From: an uncultured Erythrobacteraceae bacterium
GTDB lineage: Bacteria; Pseudomonadota; Alphaproteobacteria; Sphingomonadales; Sphingomonadaceae
Direction of reading: 5' to 3'
Assembly (NCBI GenBank): GCA_950071875.1
Contig: CATMNW010000001.1
Coordinates: 1-40,786 of the forward strand
DNA: 40,786 nucleotides
Shown: positions 1 to 8,051 of the stretch, in pieces
Numbering within the stretch: position 1 is the stretch's first letter
How the letters are laid out: the number at the start of each line of letters is the position of its first letter
The notes under the pieces: generated by a model
What the model saw: only the letters and a program-made list of their open reading frames with translations
Databases searched by the model: none
What the model was told of the DNA's origin: nothing
Made by a program: the position numbers and the translations under genes

Positions 1-1089
1 ATGCATGGAAAGTTGCATGGATTGGGCAACGTCTTCCTTGGACGCTTCCAGCGCCGTGCATTCATCCAGCACCATGGCGATGTCGCTGCCCAACGCCGAT
101 TGGATCTGCACCACCCGCTCGGGCGTCAGTTCCAGCAGGCTGCCGTCAATGTGAGAGCGGAATGCGGCGGCCTGGTCCGTGACTTGCGTAATGCGAGCGA
201 GGCTGAAAATTTGAAAGCCGCCACTATCGGTCAGGATCACGTCCCCCATTTCCTGCAAGCGCACGAAATGCGGGTAATCCAGCGGGTCGATCAAGGCGAC
301 ATTCTCTCGGTCGGCCAGTATCTTCTCCATGACCGGGCGCACATTGGGGTTGGGATGAACCGGAAAAATCACGCCGACATCCTCGCGCGCAGAGAGCGTG
401 CGCAACGCCGCCGCTATCCGTTCCATCCCCGGACCGAAATTCTCCCGCCGATGCGCCGTCACCGCAATAATCCGCTTGCCCGCGAACCGCTTTGCCAACG
501 CATCGAGCCCGGCGCCCAGCTGCGGCCTGTCGCGCAAGATACCCTGGGTGGTCAGCAGCGCATCGATCACGGTATTGCCCGTGACGTGGATCCGTGTGGG
601 ATCGGTATTTTCGGCCCGCAGGGCTGCAGCGGCACCTTCGGTGGGCGCGAAGTGCAGATCGGCAATTACGCCCGTGGCGCGGCGGTTTACTTCTTCGGGC
701 CAGGGCGAATAGATGTCGCCGCTGCGCAGGCCGGCCTCGACATGGCCGACCGGGATCTTCCGGAAATAGGCACTTAGCGAGACGACCATCGTGGTCAGGG
801 TATCGCCATGGACCAGCACGCGATCCGGCTGCAAATCGTCGAGCACCTTGCCGAACGAGAGCAGGATGCGAGAGGAAAGCTCGTCCAGCGATTGGCTGGG
901 TCGCATCAGATCCAGATCGACGTCGGGCAGGATGCCGGCAATATCGAGCACCTGGTCGAGCAGTTCGCGATGCTGGGCGGTCACCGCCACGAGGGTTTCG
1001 ATCCCCTCGGTAGCCCGCAGCTGGTGGACCACAGGAAACATCTTGATCGCCTCGGGCCGTGTGCCGAAAACGACCAGGATCCGTGCCAT
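1..1089 (-). CDS. wecB: WecB-type UDP-GlcNAc 2-epimerase joined in frame to a Tgt fragment (chimeric, open at left edge)
   Basis: Read on the minus strand from ATG at 1089, the protein begins MARILVVFGTRPEAIKMFPV, the classic start of non-hydrolysing UDP-GlcNAc 2-epimerases (UDP-GlcNAc to UDP-ManNAc). HGDT (about residue 94), HVEAGLRSGD (about 116), TGNTVIDALL and TAHRREN (about 210) follow in the expected order. A normal WecB continues after LTDSGG (286-291) with a QEEAP-type sequence. Here it continues with FQIFSLARITQVTDQ, SHIDGSLLELTPERV and LGSDIAMVLDEC, which are diagnostic of queuine tRNA-ribosyltransferase. There is no stop before the edge (363 codons). The WecB C-terminal UDP-binding part and the Tgt N-terminal part are both absent. 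An AGGAGG sits 7 nt before the ATG. The two family identities are seen directly. Whether the junction is real is unresolved, and chimeric assembly is the simplest explanation. Confidence 0.85.
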   Translation of the reverse strand, partial: MARILVVFGTRPEAIKMFPVVHQLRATEGIETLVAVTAQHRELLDQVLDIAGILPDVDLDLMRPSQSLDELSSRILLSFGKVLDDLQPDRVLVHGDTLTTMVVSLSAYFRKIPVGHVEAGLRSGDIYSPWPEEVNRRATGVIADLHFAPTEGAAAALRAENTDPTRIHVTGNTVIDALLTTQGILRDRPQLGAGLDALAKRFAGKRIIAVTAHRRENFGPGMERIAAALRTLSAREDVGVIFPVHPNPNVRPVMEKILADRENVALIDPLDYPHFVRLQEMGDVILTDSGGFQIFSLARITQVTDQAAAFRSHIDGSLLELTPERVVQIQSALGSDIAMVLDECTALEASKEDVAQSMQLSMH

Positions 1090-1096
1090 GATGCTG

Positions 1097-1102
1097 CCTC
1101 CT
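1097..1102 (-). promoter_or_regulatory. Shine-Dalgarno of the wecB-like gene
   Basis: AGGAGG on the minus strand, 7 nt from the ATG at 1089. It fixes the start of the epimerase. The region 1103-1278 between the two divergent genes must hold promoters for both, but I see no convincing -35/-10 pair. Confidence 0.7.
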
Positions 1103-1291
1103 GTGAATGCCGTGCGGATATCGACCAAGCACGCCCGGCTCCGGCTATGGCCAGCCCCGCACGCGCGCGCAAGCCCGAGCCTGGGCGCTGGCGATCGAAT
1201 GGGAAAGCACCACGCAAAACCATTTTCCTACTCGTGCCTGCGTGCATAAGGGGAGGGCTTCTTCGCATTCTGACAGCAAGGAGCCCCACCG

Positions 1292-1558
1292 ATGAACGAT
1301 CGTTTCCGCAACAATGCCGACAGCCCGATGGCACCCGCCGCGCGTGCCTTCGCCGCCAGCCCTTCGGATGTCTCCGACCTTCCGGAAGCGACCAAGGCGA
1401 TCTATATCGGCGGCGCGGGCGATGTGGCCCTGCGACCGATCGGCAACACACAGGACGTCGTTTTTGTCGGGCTATCGGCAGGTACGATACTCGACGTCAG
1501 GGCCTCGGCGATCCGCGCCACGGGCACCACGGCAACCGACATCGTAGGGCTGGCATGA
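1292..1558 (+). CDS. GTA-type spike base protein (RCAP_rcc01079-like)
   Basis: This 88-residue protein contains SDLPEATKAIYIGGAGDVAL, then a VVFVGLSAGTILDVRASAIR segment and a C-terminal GTTATDIVGL. That pattern is typical of the small spike base protein family named after Rhodobacter capsulatus rcc01079, recalled as a gene transfer agent head-spike gene needed for binding the recipient's capsule. The start is ATG with AAGGAG at about 1279-1284. The protein has no signal peptide or membrane segment, as expected for a particle component made in the cytoplasm. It overlaps the next gene by ATGA (1555-1558), so the two are translationally coupled. No capsid, tail or packaging genes are nearby, so it belongs to an orphan spike cassette, not a prophage. 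Family assignment is by pattern recognition. Confidence 0.75.
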   Translation: MNDRFRNNADSPMAPAARAFAASPSDVSDLPEATKAIYIGGAGDVALRPIGNTQDVVFVGLSAGTILDVRASAIRATGTTATDIVGLA

Positions 1559-2301
1559 CCATGCTCGGTTTCGGAACCTACCGGGGCGCACGCCGAACCC
1601 GGCCCCCCGCCGCCGCCGCCCCTCCTTCCGAGCTGTCTCCACGTGACGCGCTGATCGCTGCACCTGCCACTCTGGCGGTGTGGGATACGACCGAAGCTGC
1701 CTCTATGACGCGGCCCGAAGGTGGTCATCCTTCCGCGCCCGGCGATACGATCGGCACGCTGGCTAATCTCAAGTCGGCCGGCACTTTCAGCTGGACCGCG
1801 GCGTCACCCTCCGTGGCCCCGCAATGGCAGCACGGCAAAATCGCGTTCGATGGCGTCGATGACGATCTGCGGCTGCAGATCCCTGACCTGCCACGCAGCG
1901 ATCTGCACGTGATCTTCCTGCTGAAGACCGACGATGCCGCAGGTCTGCTCGTGTACGCCAGCACCAACACGTATCTGGGTGCCTGGGAAGCCAGTCCTGC
2001 GGCCAACAGCAGTGGCAGCGGGACGTATTATATCGATGGTACAGGCTTTTCCTCGGGCAGCGCGACCCGCAGCCAGATCAAGGCGCTGGTTGCGGACGGC
2101 CGTTTCCATCGCATCGGCTTCCAGATGGCCCACGGATCCACGAGCCAGTTGCCGCGGATCGGGGGATATGGGGTGCAATATTGCGTGCAAGGTGTGCTGA
2201 TCCCGATCTGCGCGCTGCAAACCACCCACAGCGGCTTTGCCGATGCGCTGGCTCTCGCCATCGCCTATTGCGATGAACGCGCGGCCGGGTTGACCGAATA
2301 G
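1555..2301 (+). CDS. Putative spike/fibre protein with LamG-like (jelly-roll) domain
   Basis: A 248-residue protein starting at ATG 1555, inside the stop of the spike base gene; a second ATG lies at 1561. Residues 10-45 are Pro/Ala rich and probably a linker. From about residue 40 the protein reads like a concanavalin-A/LamG-type sandwich, with a WDTTEAASM strand, KIAFDGVDDDLRLQIPDLP (the FDGxDD motif common in LamG domains) and HVIFLLKTDD. A Ser/Gly-rich stretch (NSSGSGTYY) follows, and the C-terminal part has two Cys in QYCVQGVLIPICAL. There is no signal peptide. Coupling to the spike base gene suggests it is the receptor-binding spike, equivalent in position to rcc01080. That role is inference; a specific carbohydrate ligand cannot be read from the sequence. 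Confidence 0.6.
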   Translation: MTMLGFGTYRGARRTRPPAAAAPPSELSPRDALIAAPATLAVWDTTEAASMTRPEGGHPSAPGDTIGTLANLKSAGTFSWTAASPSVAPQWQHGKIAFDGVDDDLRLQIPDLPRSDLHVIFLLKTDDAAGLLVYASTNTYLGAWEASPAANSSGSGTYYIDGTGFSSGSATRSQIKALVADGRFHRIGFQMAHGSTSQLPRIGGYGVQYCVQGVLIPICALQTTHSGFADALALAIAYCDERAAGLTE

Positions 2302-2336
2302 CGGCAGCCCGGATGCACAAATTCGCGTGCCCAGGT

Positions 2337-2400
2337 GCAGGATCGACGGGCGGCTGGAGTGCGTGTGCGAGCCACGCAGAAAACCGCCCCTCGATCCTGC
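2337..2400 (+). terminator. Long nested hairpin after the spike genes
   Basis: Arms GCAGGATCGACGGGCGG (2337-2353) and CCGCCCCTCGATCCTGC (2384-2400) pair at 16 of 17 positions. The 30-nt loop contains a second stem, GCGTG (2361-2365) with CACGC (2373-2377). It lies 36 nt after the stop at 2301 and about 100 nt before the first glycosyltransferase. There is no T-tract, so it may be a terminator, an mRNA stabiliser or a leader structure of the polysaccharide operon. Confidence 0.55.
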
Positions 2401-2443
2401 CGTTCGGCATGACATAGGTGGCCGGTTTCCTTTACAAATTCGG

Positions 2444-2459
2444 CACCTGTCACTAGGTG
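2444..2459 (+). promoter_or_regulatory. Short palindrome upstream of the polysaccharide operon
   Basis: CACCT-GTCACT-AGGTG is a perfect 5-bp inverted repeat with a 6-nt spacer, 40 nt before the TTG start at 2500. It could be an operator half-site pair or a small leader hairpin. It is short enough to be chance. Confidence 0.25.
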
Positions 2460-2499
2460 TGGCGCCGCTGGCCGACCGGGGCGGCCACGGAGAGTTCCT

Positions 2500-3606
2500 T
2501 TGCATATCTTGATGAGCGTCAACCGGGCATGGAATGTCTGGAACTTCCGCCAGCCACTGGTCGAAGCGCTTATCGCCGACGGACATCGGGTGACGATACT
2601 CGCGCCCGCGGACGAGACGGTCGCAAAGCTTGAGGGCATAGGCGCACAAGTCGAACCCTTCGCGATGGATGCAGGCTCGTTTGGTACGTTCGAGAATGCG
2701 GTGCTCGTGCCACGCTTTGGCCGCGCGTTCGGGACGCTGCGGCCCGACATCGTGCTCAGCTTTACCATCAAGAACAATCTGTTCGGCGCGCTCGCGGCGC
2801 GGTGGCGGGGCATTCCTTTCGTGCCGAACGTCACCGGGCTCGGGACGGTTTTCCTGGGTTCGCGCGCACTTTTCGAAATCGGCCGGGCGCTTTACCGGGT
2901 AAGCTTGGGAAAGAGTCCGGTGGTCTTCGTGCAGAACGAGGACGACCGGGAATTCCTCGTGTCGAAGCGAGTCCTGCTAGCCGAACAATTGCGGCTGTTG
3001 CCGGGATCGGGGATCGATACCCAGCGGTTCGCCCCCTCTCCCCTGCCCGGCAAGCAGGATGAGGTGGTCTTCCTCATGATATCGCGCCTGCTGCGCGACA
3101 AGGGGATCGAGGAATATCTTGCCGCCGCGCGCCGCGTAAGGCGAACGCGGTCTAACGCGCGGTTCCAATTGCTCGGCCCGCTCACATCGGACAACCCGAC
3201 CGCGCTTTCCGCAGCCGAACTTCAGCCCTTCATAGACGATGGCTCGATCGAGTATCTCGGCGCAACCGACGATGTCAGGCCGTTTATCGAAGATGCCGAC
3301 TGCGTGGTATTGCCATCTTATCGCGAGGGGGCGCCCCGATCCCTGATCGAGGCTGCGGCGATGGGGCGCCCCTTGGTCGCGACCGACGTCGCCGGGTGCA
3401 GCGCGGTGGTCGATCATGGTGAAACCGGCTTGCTTTGCGCCGCGCGGAGCAGCGATGCGCTGGCAGATGCGATGGAAAAGATGCTCGATCTCGGGCCGGA
3501 AGCGCGTCAGGCGATGGGATCGGCAGGGCGGACAAAAATGGTCGCGCAATACTCGGTCGATTACGTCATCGAGGCCTACCGGCAAGCCATTGCGGAGTTG
3601 ACTTGA
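2500..3606 (+). CDS. Glycosyltransferase family 4
   Basis: This 368-residue GT-B enzyme transfers a sugar from a nucleotide donor onto the lipid-linked repeat unit at the cytoplasmic face of the membrane. The N-terminal domain starts HILMSVNRAWNVWNFRQPL. An acceptor-side NVTGLGTVFLG loop is present at about residue 110. The C-terminal domain has VVFLMISRLLRDKGIEEYL and the donor-binding motif EGAPRSLIEAAAMGRPLVA (about 276-294), whose E-x7-E pattern is typical of GT4. The start is TTG with GGAG 7 nt upstream; ATG at 2512 would remove the first beta strand, so TTG is preferred. It resembles capsular transferases of the EpsD/PglA kind, but donor and acceptor are unknown. It is the first gene of the long plus-strand run. 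Confidence 0.85.
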   Translation: MHILMSVNRAWNVWNFRQPLVEALIADGHRVTILAPADETVAKLEGIGAQVEPFAMDAGSFGTFENAVLVPRFGRAFGTLRPDIVLSFTIKNNLFGALAARWRGIPFVPNVTGLGTVFLGSRALFEIGRALYRVSLGKSPVVFVQNEDDREFLVSKRVLLAEQLRLLPGSGIDTQRFAPSPLPGKQDEVVFLMISRLLRDKGIEEYLAAARRVRRTRSNARFQLLGPLTSDNPTALSAAELQPFIDDGSIEYLGATDDVRPFIEDADCVVLPSYREGAPRSLIEAAAMGRPLVATDVAGCSAVVDHGETGLLCAARSSDALADAMEKMLDLGPEARQAMGSAGRTKMVAQYSVDYVIEAYRQAIAELT

Positions 3607-3710
3607 GCGACACGAGAAGATCAAGCGTGAACGGTCGGCAAGGACGAGCCGCATCGATCGCAGTGCGAACAGGACGGTCTGCAAACCGAGACCGGAAGGG
3701 GTTACCATAA

Positions 3711-5198
3711 ATGGCGGCATTTGCGGGCCGGAAACGCCAACGCAAGAAGCGCGGAGCAGCAGAGCAGACTACCGAGCCGATCGTGGTGGTCGCTGCGCTG
3801 TTCGTCTTCATGATGGCCGCGCTTGGCGGATCGTCGCGGTACGACGCGATGCAGCTTGCGATCCTGCTGCCTATCGCGTGCCTTGCTGCCGGGTACGGCT
3901 TGCTGAAGGCGTGGGACAAAGACTGGCGAGAGCTGCGCACGCCCCTGATCGTGCTGCTGTTGTGGACGGGGCTGTGCCTCTTGCAGTTGATCCCGCTGCC
4001 GCCCGACCTTTGGCGAGCGCTCTCGGGGCGTGGGCCGATGACGCTGGTTGCCGACGCGATCGGCGACCGCGACTGGCGGCCCCTGTCGATGGTACCCTGG
4101 CGCACCCAGCATGCCCTGTGGATGATGGCGGTGCCGCTTTCCACCCTGTTCGTCTGGGCGGCGCTCGGCCGCAAGGCCATGAGGTTTGCGATCGTCACGA
4201 TCATTGCCATTGCGCTGGCGAGTGCACTGCTGGGGATTTTGCAGGCGTCCTATGGCGAAAGCAACGTGCTGCACTATTACAAATATTCGGATCCGCGCCA
4301 GCCGGTGGGCCTGTTCGCCAACCCAAATCACGCGGCCATTTTCGGCGCCGCGTCAATGATCCTGATTGCCGGATTTGCGCGGATAGCGCCGCGTCCGCAG
4401 CCGAGTTGGGTATTCCCCTCGCTGGGCGTGATCTACTTCACGCTGCTGATGTTCCAGCTCATCAACGGATCGCGCGGCGGGCTTGCGCTGACTGCCCTGG
4501 CGCTGGGATGCAGCGGCATGCTGTTCGTGATCGAAAAGCCGCGGTCGCGCACTAAACGGGGTGGTTCGAAACTCTCGAACTTGCTGCGATCGCACCGGTT
4601 CAGCATCGCGGTGCCGCTGGTTGTGATCTCGGTTGTGCTCCTCTTCCTGCTATATCTCGCAGACCGCATGCCCGCCTTGCAGCGTTTGTCGGCTGCTGGC
4701 CCGCTGGACGATCTGCGCTTTCGAGTGACGCCCATCCTGGTGCGCATGATGGGGGACTTCTTCCCGTGGGGCTCGGGCTTCGGAAGCTTCGAAGACGTCT
4801 TCTATGCATACGAGACCAATGATGTTCTCATCCCATCCTATTTGAATCAGGCGCACGACGACTGGCTGCAGGTCGTCATCGAAGGCGGGCTGCCCGCGGC
4901 GGCACTGTTGATCGCGGGCCTGCTCTGGATCGCGCGCACGCTCATCCGATTATGGCAGTCCGGCAGGCAGGGACGGATCGCGGCCCTTTGCGGCGCGGGC
5001 ATCACAACCGTCTTGATCCTCGGCAGTGGATTCGACTATCCGCTGCGGACCCCATTGTTTCAGATGGTTGCGATTTTGCTGCTTGGGATTCTTGCCCACC
5101 TTCCTGCCACTTTTCGAGACCGGCAGGCAGGCGAGGTTTCATTTTCTCACAGAGCTTCGGCGGTTACAGAGCCCGCCATGGAGGACGGGACGCCATGA
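3711..5198 (+). CDS. O-antigen ligase / Wzy_C-type polymerase
   Basis: A 495-residue integral membrane protein with about a dozen hydrophobic segments. A basic N-terminus (GRKRQRKKR) is followed by the first membrane helix at about residue 24. It has the two hallmarks of the Wzy_C/WaaL superfamily: FANPNHAAIF (about residue 203) and the periplasmic NQAHDDWLQVVIEGG (about 383), whose His is usually catalytic. Enzymes of this family join undecaprenyl-linked repeat units into a chain, or ligate the chain to a carrier. Its place next to wza and wzc homologues favours polymerase. The start is ATG with GGAAGGGG upstream. Its stop overlaps the start of the Wza-like gene (ATGA at 5195). A second, unrelated polymerase candidate lies at 26347. 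Confidence 0.85.
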   Translation: MAAFAGRKRQRKKRGAAEQTTEPIVVVAALFVFMMAALGGSSRYDAMQLAILLPIACLAAGYGLLKAWDKDWRELRTPLIVLLLWTGLCLLQLIPLPPDLWRALSGRGPMTLVADAIGDRDWRPLSMVPWRTQHALWMMAVPLSTLFVWAALGRKAMRFAIVTIIAIALASALLGILQASYGESNVLHYYKYSDPRQPVGLFANPNHAAIFGAASMILIAGFARIAPRPQPSWVFPSLGVIYFTLLMFQLINGSRGGLALTALALGCSGMLFVIEKPRSRTKRGGSKLSNLLRSHRFSIAVPLVVISVVLLFLLYLADRMPALQRLSAAGPLDDLRFRVTPILVRMMGDFFPWGSGFGSFEDVFYAYETNDVLIPSYLNQAHDDWLQVVIEGGLPAAALLIAGLLWIARTLIRLWQSGRQGRIAALCGAGITTVLILGSGFDYPLRTPLFQMVAILLLGILAHLPATFRDRQAGEVSFSHRASAVTEPAMEDGTP

Positions 5199-5905
5199 CC
5201 CATAAATTCGGCCTGTTAGCCTTGCTGTGCTTGTCTGCATTGGCACTTGGCGGCTGCGCGACCACCAGTGAGATCGCCGCCGCTCCCGGCATCGAGGCGA
5301 CCGATCTCCAATCGCTGCCAGCACCCAAGAGCGGTGCATACTACGGTCTGCGTCCTCTCGATTCGCTGCAAATCAGCGTGCGTCAGGACGAAACACTGGG
5401 TGGAACCTACGTGGTCGAGACGGACGGCTACATCGATTATCCTTACCTGGGACGGGTGTATGCAGCGGGGCTTCTGCCCGGCGAACTCGCCAATCGGATT
5501 GCGGCGGGCCTCAATCCCAGGTTCGTTCTCGACCCGGATGTAACGGTGCGGGTGAGCAGCGAACGCTCACCCACGATCTCGATCGGCGGACAGGTTGCGA
5601 CGCCCGGCAACGTATCGGTCATCCAGGCGCCCACTCTGATGCGGGCGGTCAATATGGCCGGCGGTACGACCGAATATGCAAAGCTCGACGACGTGCTGAT
5701 CTTTCGCGAGGTCGATGGCCGCAAATATATCGGTGTCTACAATCTTTCCGCGATTTACCGCGGCAACTACGAGGATCCGGCACTCTATCCCGACGATATC
5801 GTGATGGTCGGCGATTCGCCCGCCCGGCGACGGGCTGAATCACTTCTCCAACTGTTTTCCCTTGCCATCACGCCGGTCATTTTGATCGACCGGCTCGTTA
5901 ACTGA
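5195..5905 (+). CDS. Polysaccharide export outer-membrane lipoprotein (Wza/GumB-like)
   Basis: A 236-residue protein with a signal peptide ending in a lipobox, LALGGC, so Cys21 should be lipidated. GLRPLDSLQISVRQDETLGGTY begins the poly-export (PES) domain, followed by a DYPYLGRVYAAGLLPGELA segment. A single SLBB-type beta-grasp domain follows from about residue 125 (ISIGGQVATPGNVSV ... AGGTTEYAKLDDVLIF). Proteins of this family form the outer-membrane channel through which the polymer leaves the periplasm. The C-terminus has a hydrophobic LFSLAITPVILIDRL stretch that may insert in the outer membrane. The start overlaps the polymerase stop, and the tyrosine-autokinase gene begins 7 nt after its stop, so the three are translationally close. 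Confidence 0.92.
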   Translation: MTHKFGLLALLCLSALALGGCATTSEIAAAPGIEATDLQSLPAPKSGAYYGLRPLDSLQISVRQDETLGGTYVVETDGYIDYPYLGRVYAAGLLPGELANRIAAGLNPRFVLDPDVTVRVSSERSPTISIGGQVATPGNVSVIQAPTLMRAVNMAGGTTEYAKLDDVLIFREVDGRKYIGVYNLSAIYRGNYEDPALYPDDIVMVGDSPARRRAESLLQLFSLAITPVILIDRLVN

Positions 5906-5912
5906 GACCCTC

Positions 5913-8036
5913 ATGGATTTTGCCCCTTCGCAACACCATTCCAATGAAGCCGAGACCACAGCCGAAACGGGGCACGGTACGGGCGGATTGACCGACCTCA
6001 TCGATCCGCAGCGTCTGGCGCAGCGGGCGTTCGAGCTGCGGTACTGGCTGCTCGGTATCGTCGCCGCCGCGGTAACTCTCGCGATCCTCGCAACGGTCCT
6101 GCAAGACCCGCAGTATCTTGCAAGTTCGCGGATCGAGATTAGCCGTGTGGACGCCGGCGCGACGCAGATCGAGGGTGTGGCGATCGATGTAGAGGATCGC
6201 GACCGGCAATATTACGAAACGCAGTATGTCTTGCTGCGGTCCCGCTTCCTTGCCGAACGGGTCGTCGAGGCCGAAAACCTGACTCAGGATCGCGCAGCGA
6301 TCGAGGCTCTCGGCTACCCGGAGACCGCGTCACCGTCGGCGGAACAGCTTGCGCGCAATCTGCTCGGTCATGTTCAGGTCGAACCGATTCCCCAATCCAA
6401 CCTGGTCGACATTTCCGTCAGGAGCGGCGGAGCTGCTACGTCATCCAAGCTTGCGAATGCCTGGGCCGAGCAGTTCATCCGAGCCAATTACGACAAGCGG
6501 TTCGGCGACACACAAGACGCCCGCCGACGGTTGGAGCGGCAGTTGGCGGAACAGCGCGAACGACTCGAAATATCCGAAGCTGCGCTCATTTCTTACGCGA
6601 ACGAGAATGGCATCGTAGTGCTGCAGCGTGGGGCATCGGGAGATAGTGAAGGCGGAGGGCAGCAGACCCTCGTGGAAACCCGCCTTTCGCAATTGAACGA
6701 GGCGCTGGCCGAAGCAACCGCCCGCCGGATCGAAGCCGAAGGTGCCTCGCGGGCGGCCTCGGTCGCAAATGCGGGCGCGGCGACGATCCGTTCACGGATC
6801 GCTGAGGTCGAGGCCACGCTTGCGCGGCTGCGAACCACGCTTGGCCCGGAAAACTCCCAGGTGGAGGCAAGCGAGGCAGAGCTTCGTTCGCTCAGGTCGG
6901 CGCTGTCGAAGGAAAGCGGCATCACGGGCGCAGCGAGCGATGCGCAGCTGCGCGGTGCGCGTCAAGTTGAGGCGGAACTGCAAGCCCGATTCGACCGGGC
7001 GAAGGCCGAGTATCTGGCGCAGCAGAACCAAGGCGTACAATACGGCATCCTCGATCGGGAGGTGAACACCAACCGGCAATTGTACGACGCCTTGCTGCAG
7101 CGGTACAAAGAGCTGGATGTCGTTGGCGGCGGCCGGAACAACATCGCGCTTGTCGAGCGCGCAGAACAGCCCGGCGGCCCCTACAGCCCATCGTTGGTGA
7201 GGAATCTATTCCTTGCCCTGCTGGTGGCGCTGGGCCTTTGCGGCGGGCTTGTTTTCGCCCGGGAGATCTTCGACGATACGGTCCGCGATCCCTCCGAACT
7301 GCGGCGCAGGCTGGGGCTTCCCGTGCTCGGCCTCATTCCGAAGTTCGAGGCCGACGAGGTGGAGAACCAGCTCGGCGATACGCATTCCGAGCTATCCGAA
7401 GCCTATGCCTCCACGCGCGTGGCGATCAATTTCGCGACCAAGCCGGATGACAAGATCATTCTCGTCACCAGCACGCGTCCGGATGAAGGCAAGTCGCTCA
7501 CCTCTCTCGCGATCGCCTACAACTTCGCGCGCTTGAAGAAGAAGGTGCTGCTGGTCGACATGGATCTGCGGCGCAAAGGCATTTCGATCCGGCTGAACGA
7601 ATCCAAATCTACCGAAGGGATGTCGACCTATCTCGCCGGCCAGATCTCCAGCCTGCCGACCGTCCACAAGGACGAGTTCGGGCTCGATTTCGTCCGCGCG
7701 GGCACTTCAACGCTGAACCCGGCCGACATTCTTTCGACCTCCCAGTTCCAGATCGTCCTCGACGAACTCAGGAAGCATTACGACTGGATCGTTCTCGATG
7801 CGCCGCCGTTGCTCGGCCTGGCCGATACTCCGCAGATTGCCGACGCGGTCGACGCGATCGTCTACGTCGTGCAGGCAAACGGCAGCACGTTCCGCTCGGT
7901 TCGCCAGGCGGTCCAGCGGCTGCGCGCCAGCCACGGGAAGCTGCTGGGCGCGGTGGTGACAAAGCTCGATTACCGTAACGAAAGCTATGCCTACGGCTAC
8001 AAGTACGGCTACGGTTACGATTACAAGTCCGAATAA
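5913..8036 (+). CDS. Wzc/ExoP-type copolymerase and tyrosine autokinase
   Basis: A 707-residue inner-membrane protein controlling chain length and export. TM1 lies at about 44-63 and a Wzz domain follows. A long periplasmic coiled coil covers about 170-390 (ERQLAEQRERLEISEAAL onward). TM2 is at about 430-448, followed by a cytoplasmic BY-kinase domain. The kinase motifs are Walker A STRPDEGKS (about 518-526), Walker A' VLLVDMDLRR (about 545-554) and Walker B WIVLDAPPL (about 625-633). The C-terminal tail is a tyrosine cluster, YAYGYKYGYGYDY, for cyclic trans-phosphorylation. Membrane adaptor and kinase are fused in one chain, as is usual in Proteobacteria. Its partners are the lipoprotein just upstream and the Wzy candidates. 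No cognate phosphatase gene is seen in the window. Confidence 0.95.
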   Translation: MDFAPSQHHSNEAETTAETGHGTGGLTDLIDPQRLAQRAFELRYWLLGIVAAAVTLAILATVLQDPQYLASSRIEISRVDAGATQIEGVAIDVEDRDRQYYETQYVLLRSRFLAERVVEAENLTQDRAAIEALGYPETASPSAEQLARNLLGHVQVEPIPQSNLVDISVRSGGAATSSKLANAWAEQFIRANYDKRFGDTQDARRRLERQLAEQRERLEISEAALISYANENGIVVLQRGASGDSEGGGQQTLVETRLSQLNEALAEATARRIEAEGASRAASVANAGAATIRSRIAEVEATLARLRTTLGPENSQVEASEAELRSLRSALSKESGITGAASDAQLRGARQVEAELQARFDRAKAEYLAQQNQGVQYGILDREVNTNRQLYDALLQRYKELDVVGGGRNNIALVERAEQPGGPYSPSLVRNLFLALLVALGLCGGLVFAREIFDDTVRDPSELRRRLGLPVLGLIPKFEADEVENQLGDTHSELSEAYASTRVAINFATKPDDKIILVTSTRPDEGKSLTSLAIAYNFARLKKKVLLVDMDLRRKGISIRLNESKSTEGMSTYLAGQISSLPTVHKDEFGLDFVRAGTSTLNPADILSTSQFQIVLDELRKHYDWIVLDAPPLLGLADTPQIADAVDAIVYVVQANGSTFRSVRQAVQRLRASHGKLLGAVVTKLDYRNESYAYGYKYGYGYDYKSE

Positions 8037-8051
8037 GGGGGGCGGAGCCAG

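Noticed and set aside
1..777. Plus-strand open frame of 258 codons at the left edge
   Set aside because: The minus strand of the same DNA encodes clear WecB and Tgt motifs.
808..1554. Extension of the spike/fibre gene upstream to 808 (497 codons)
   Set aside because: The extra part lies opposite the WecB-like gene and across the spike base gene; the ATGA overlap at 1555 is a far better start.
1292..2301. Remnant prophage
   Set aside because: No integrase, terminase, capsid, tail, lysis or attachment-site signals accompany the two spike genes.
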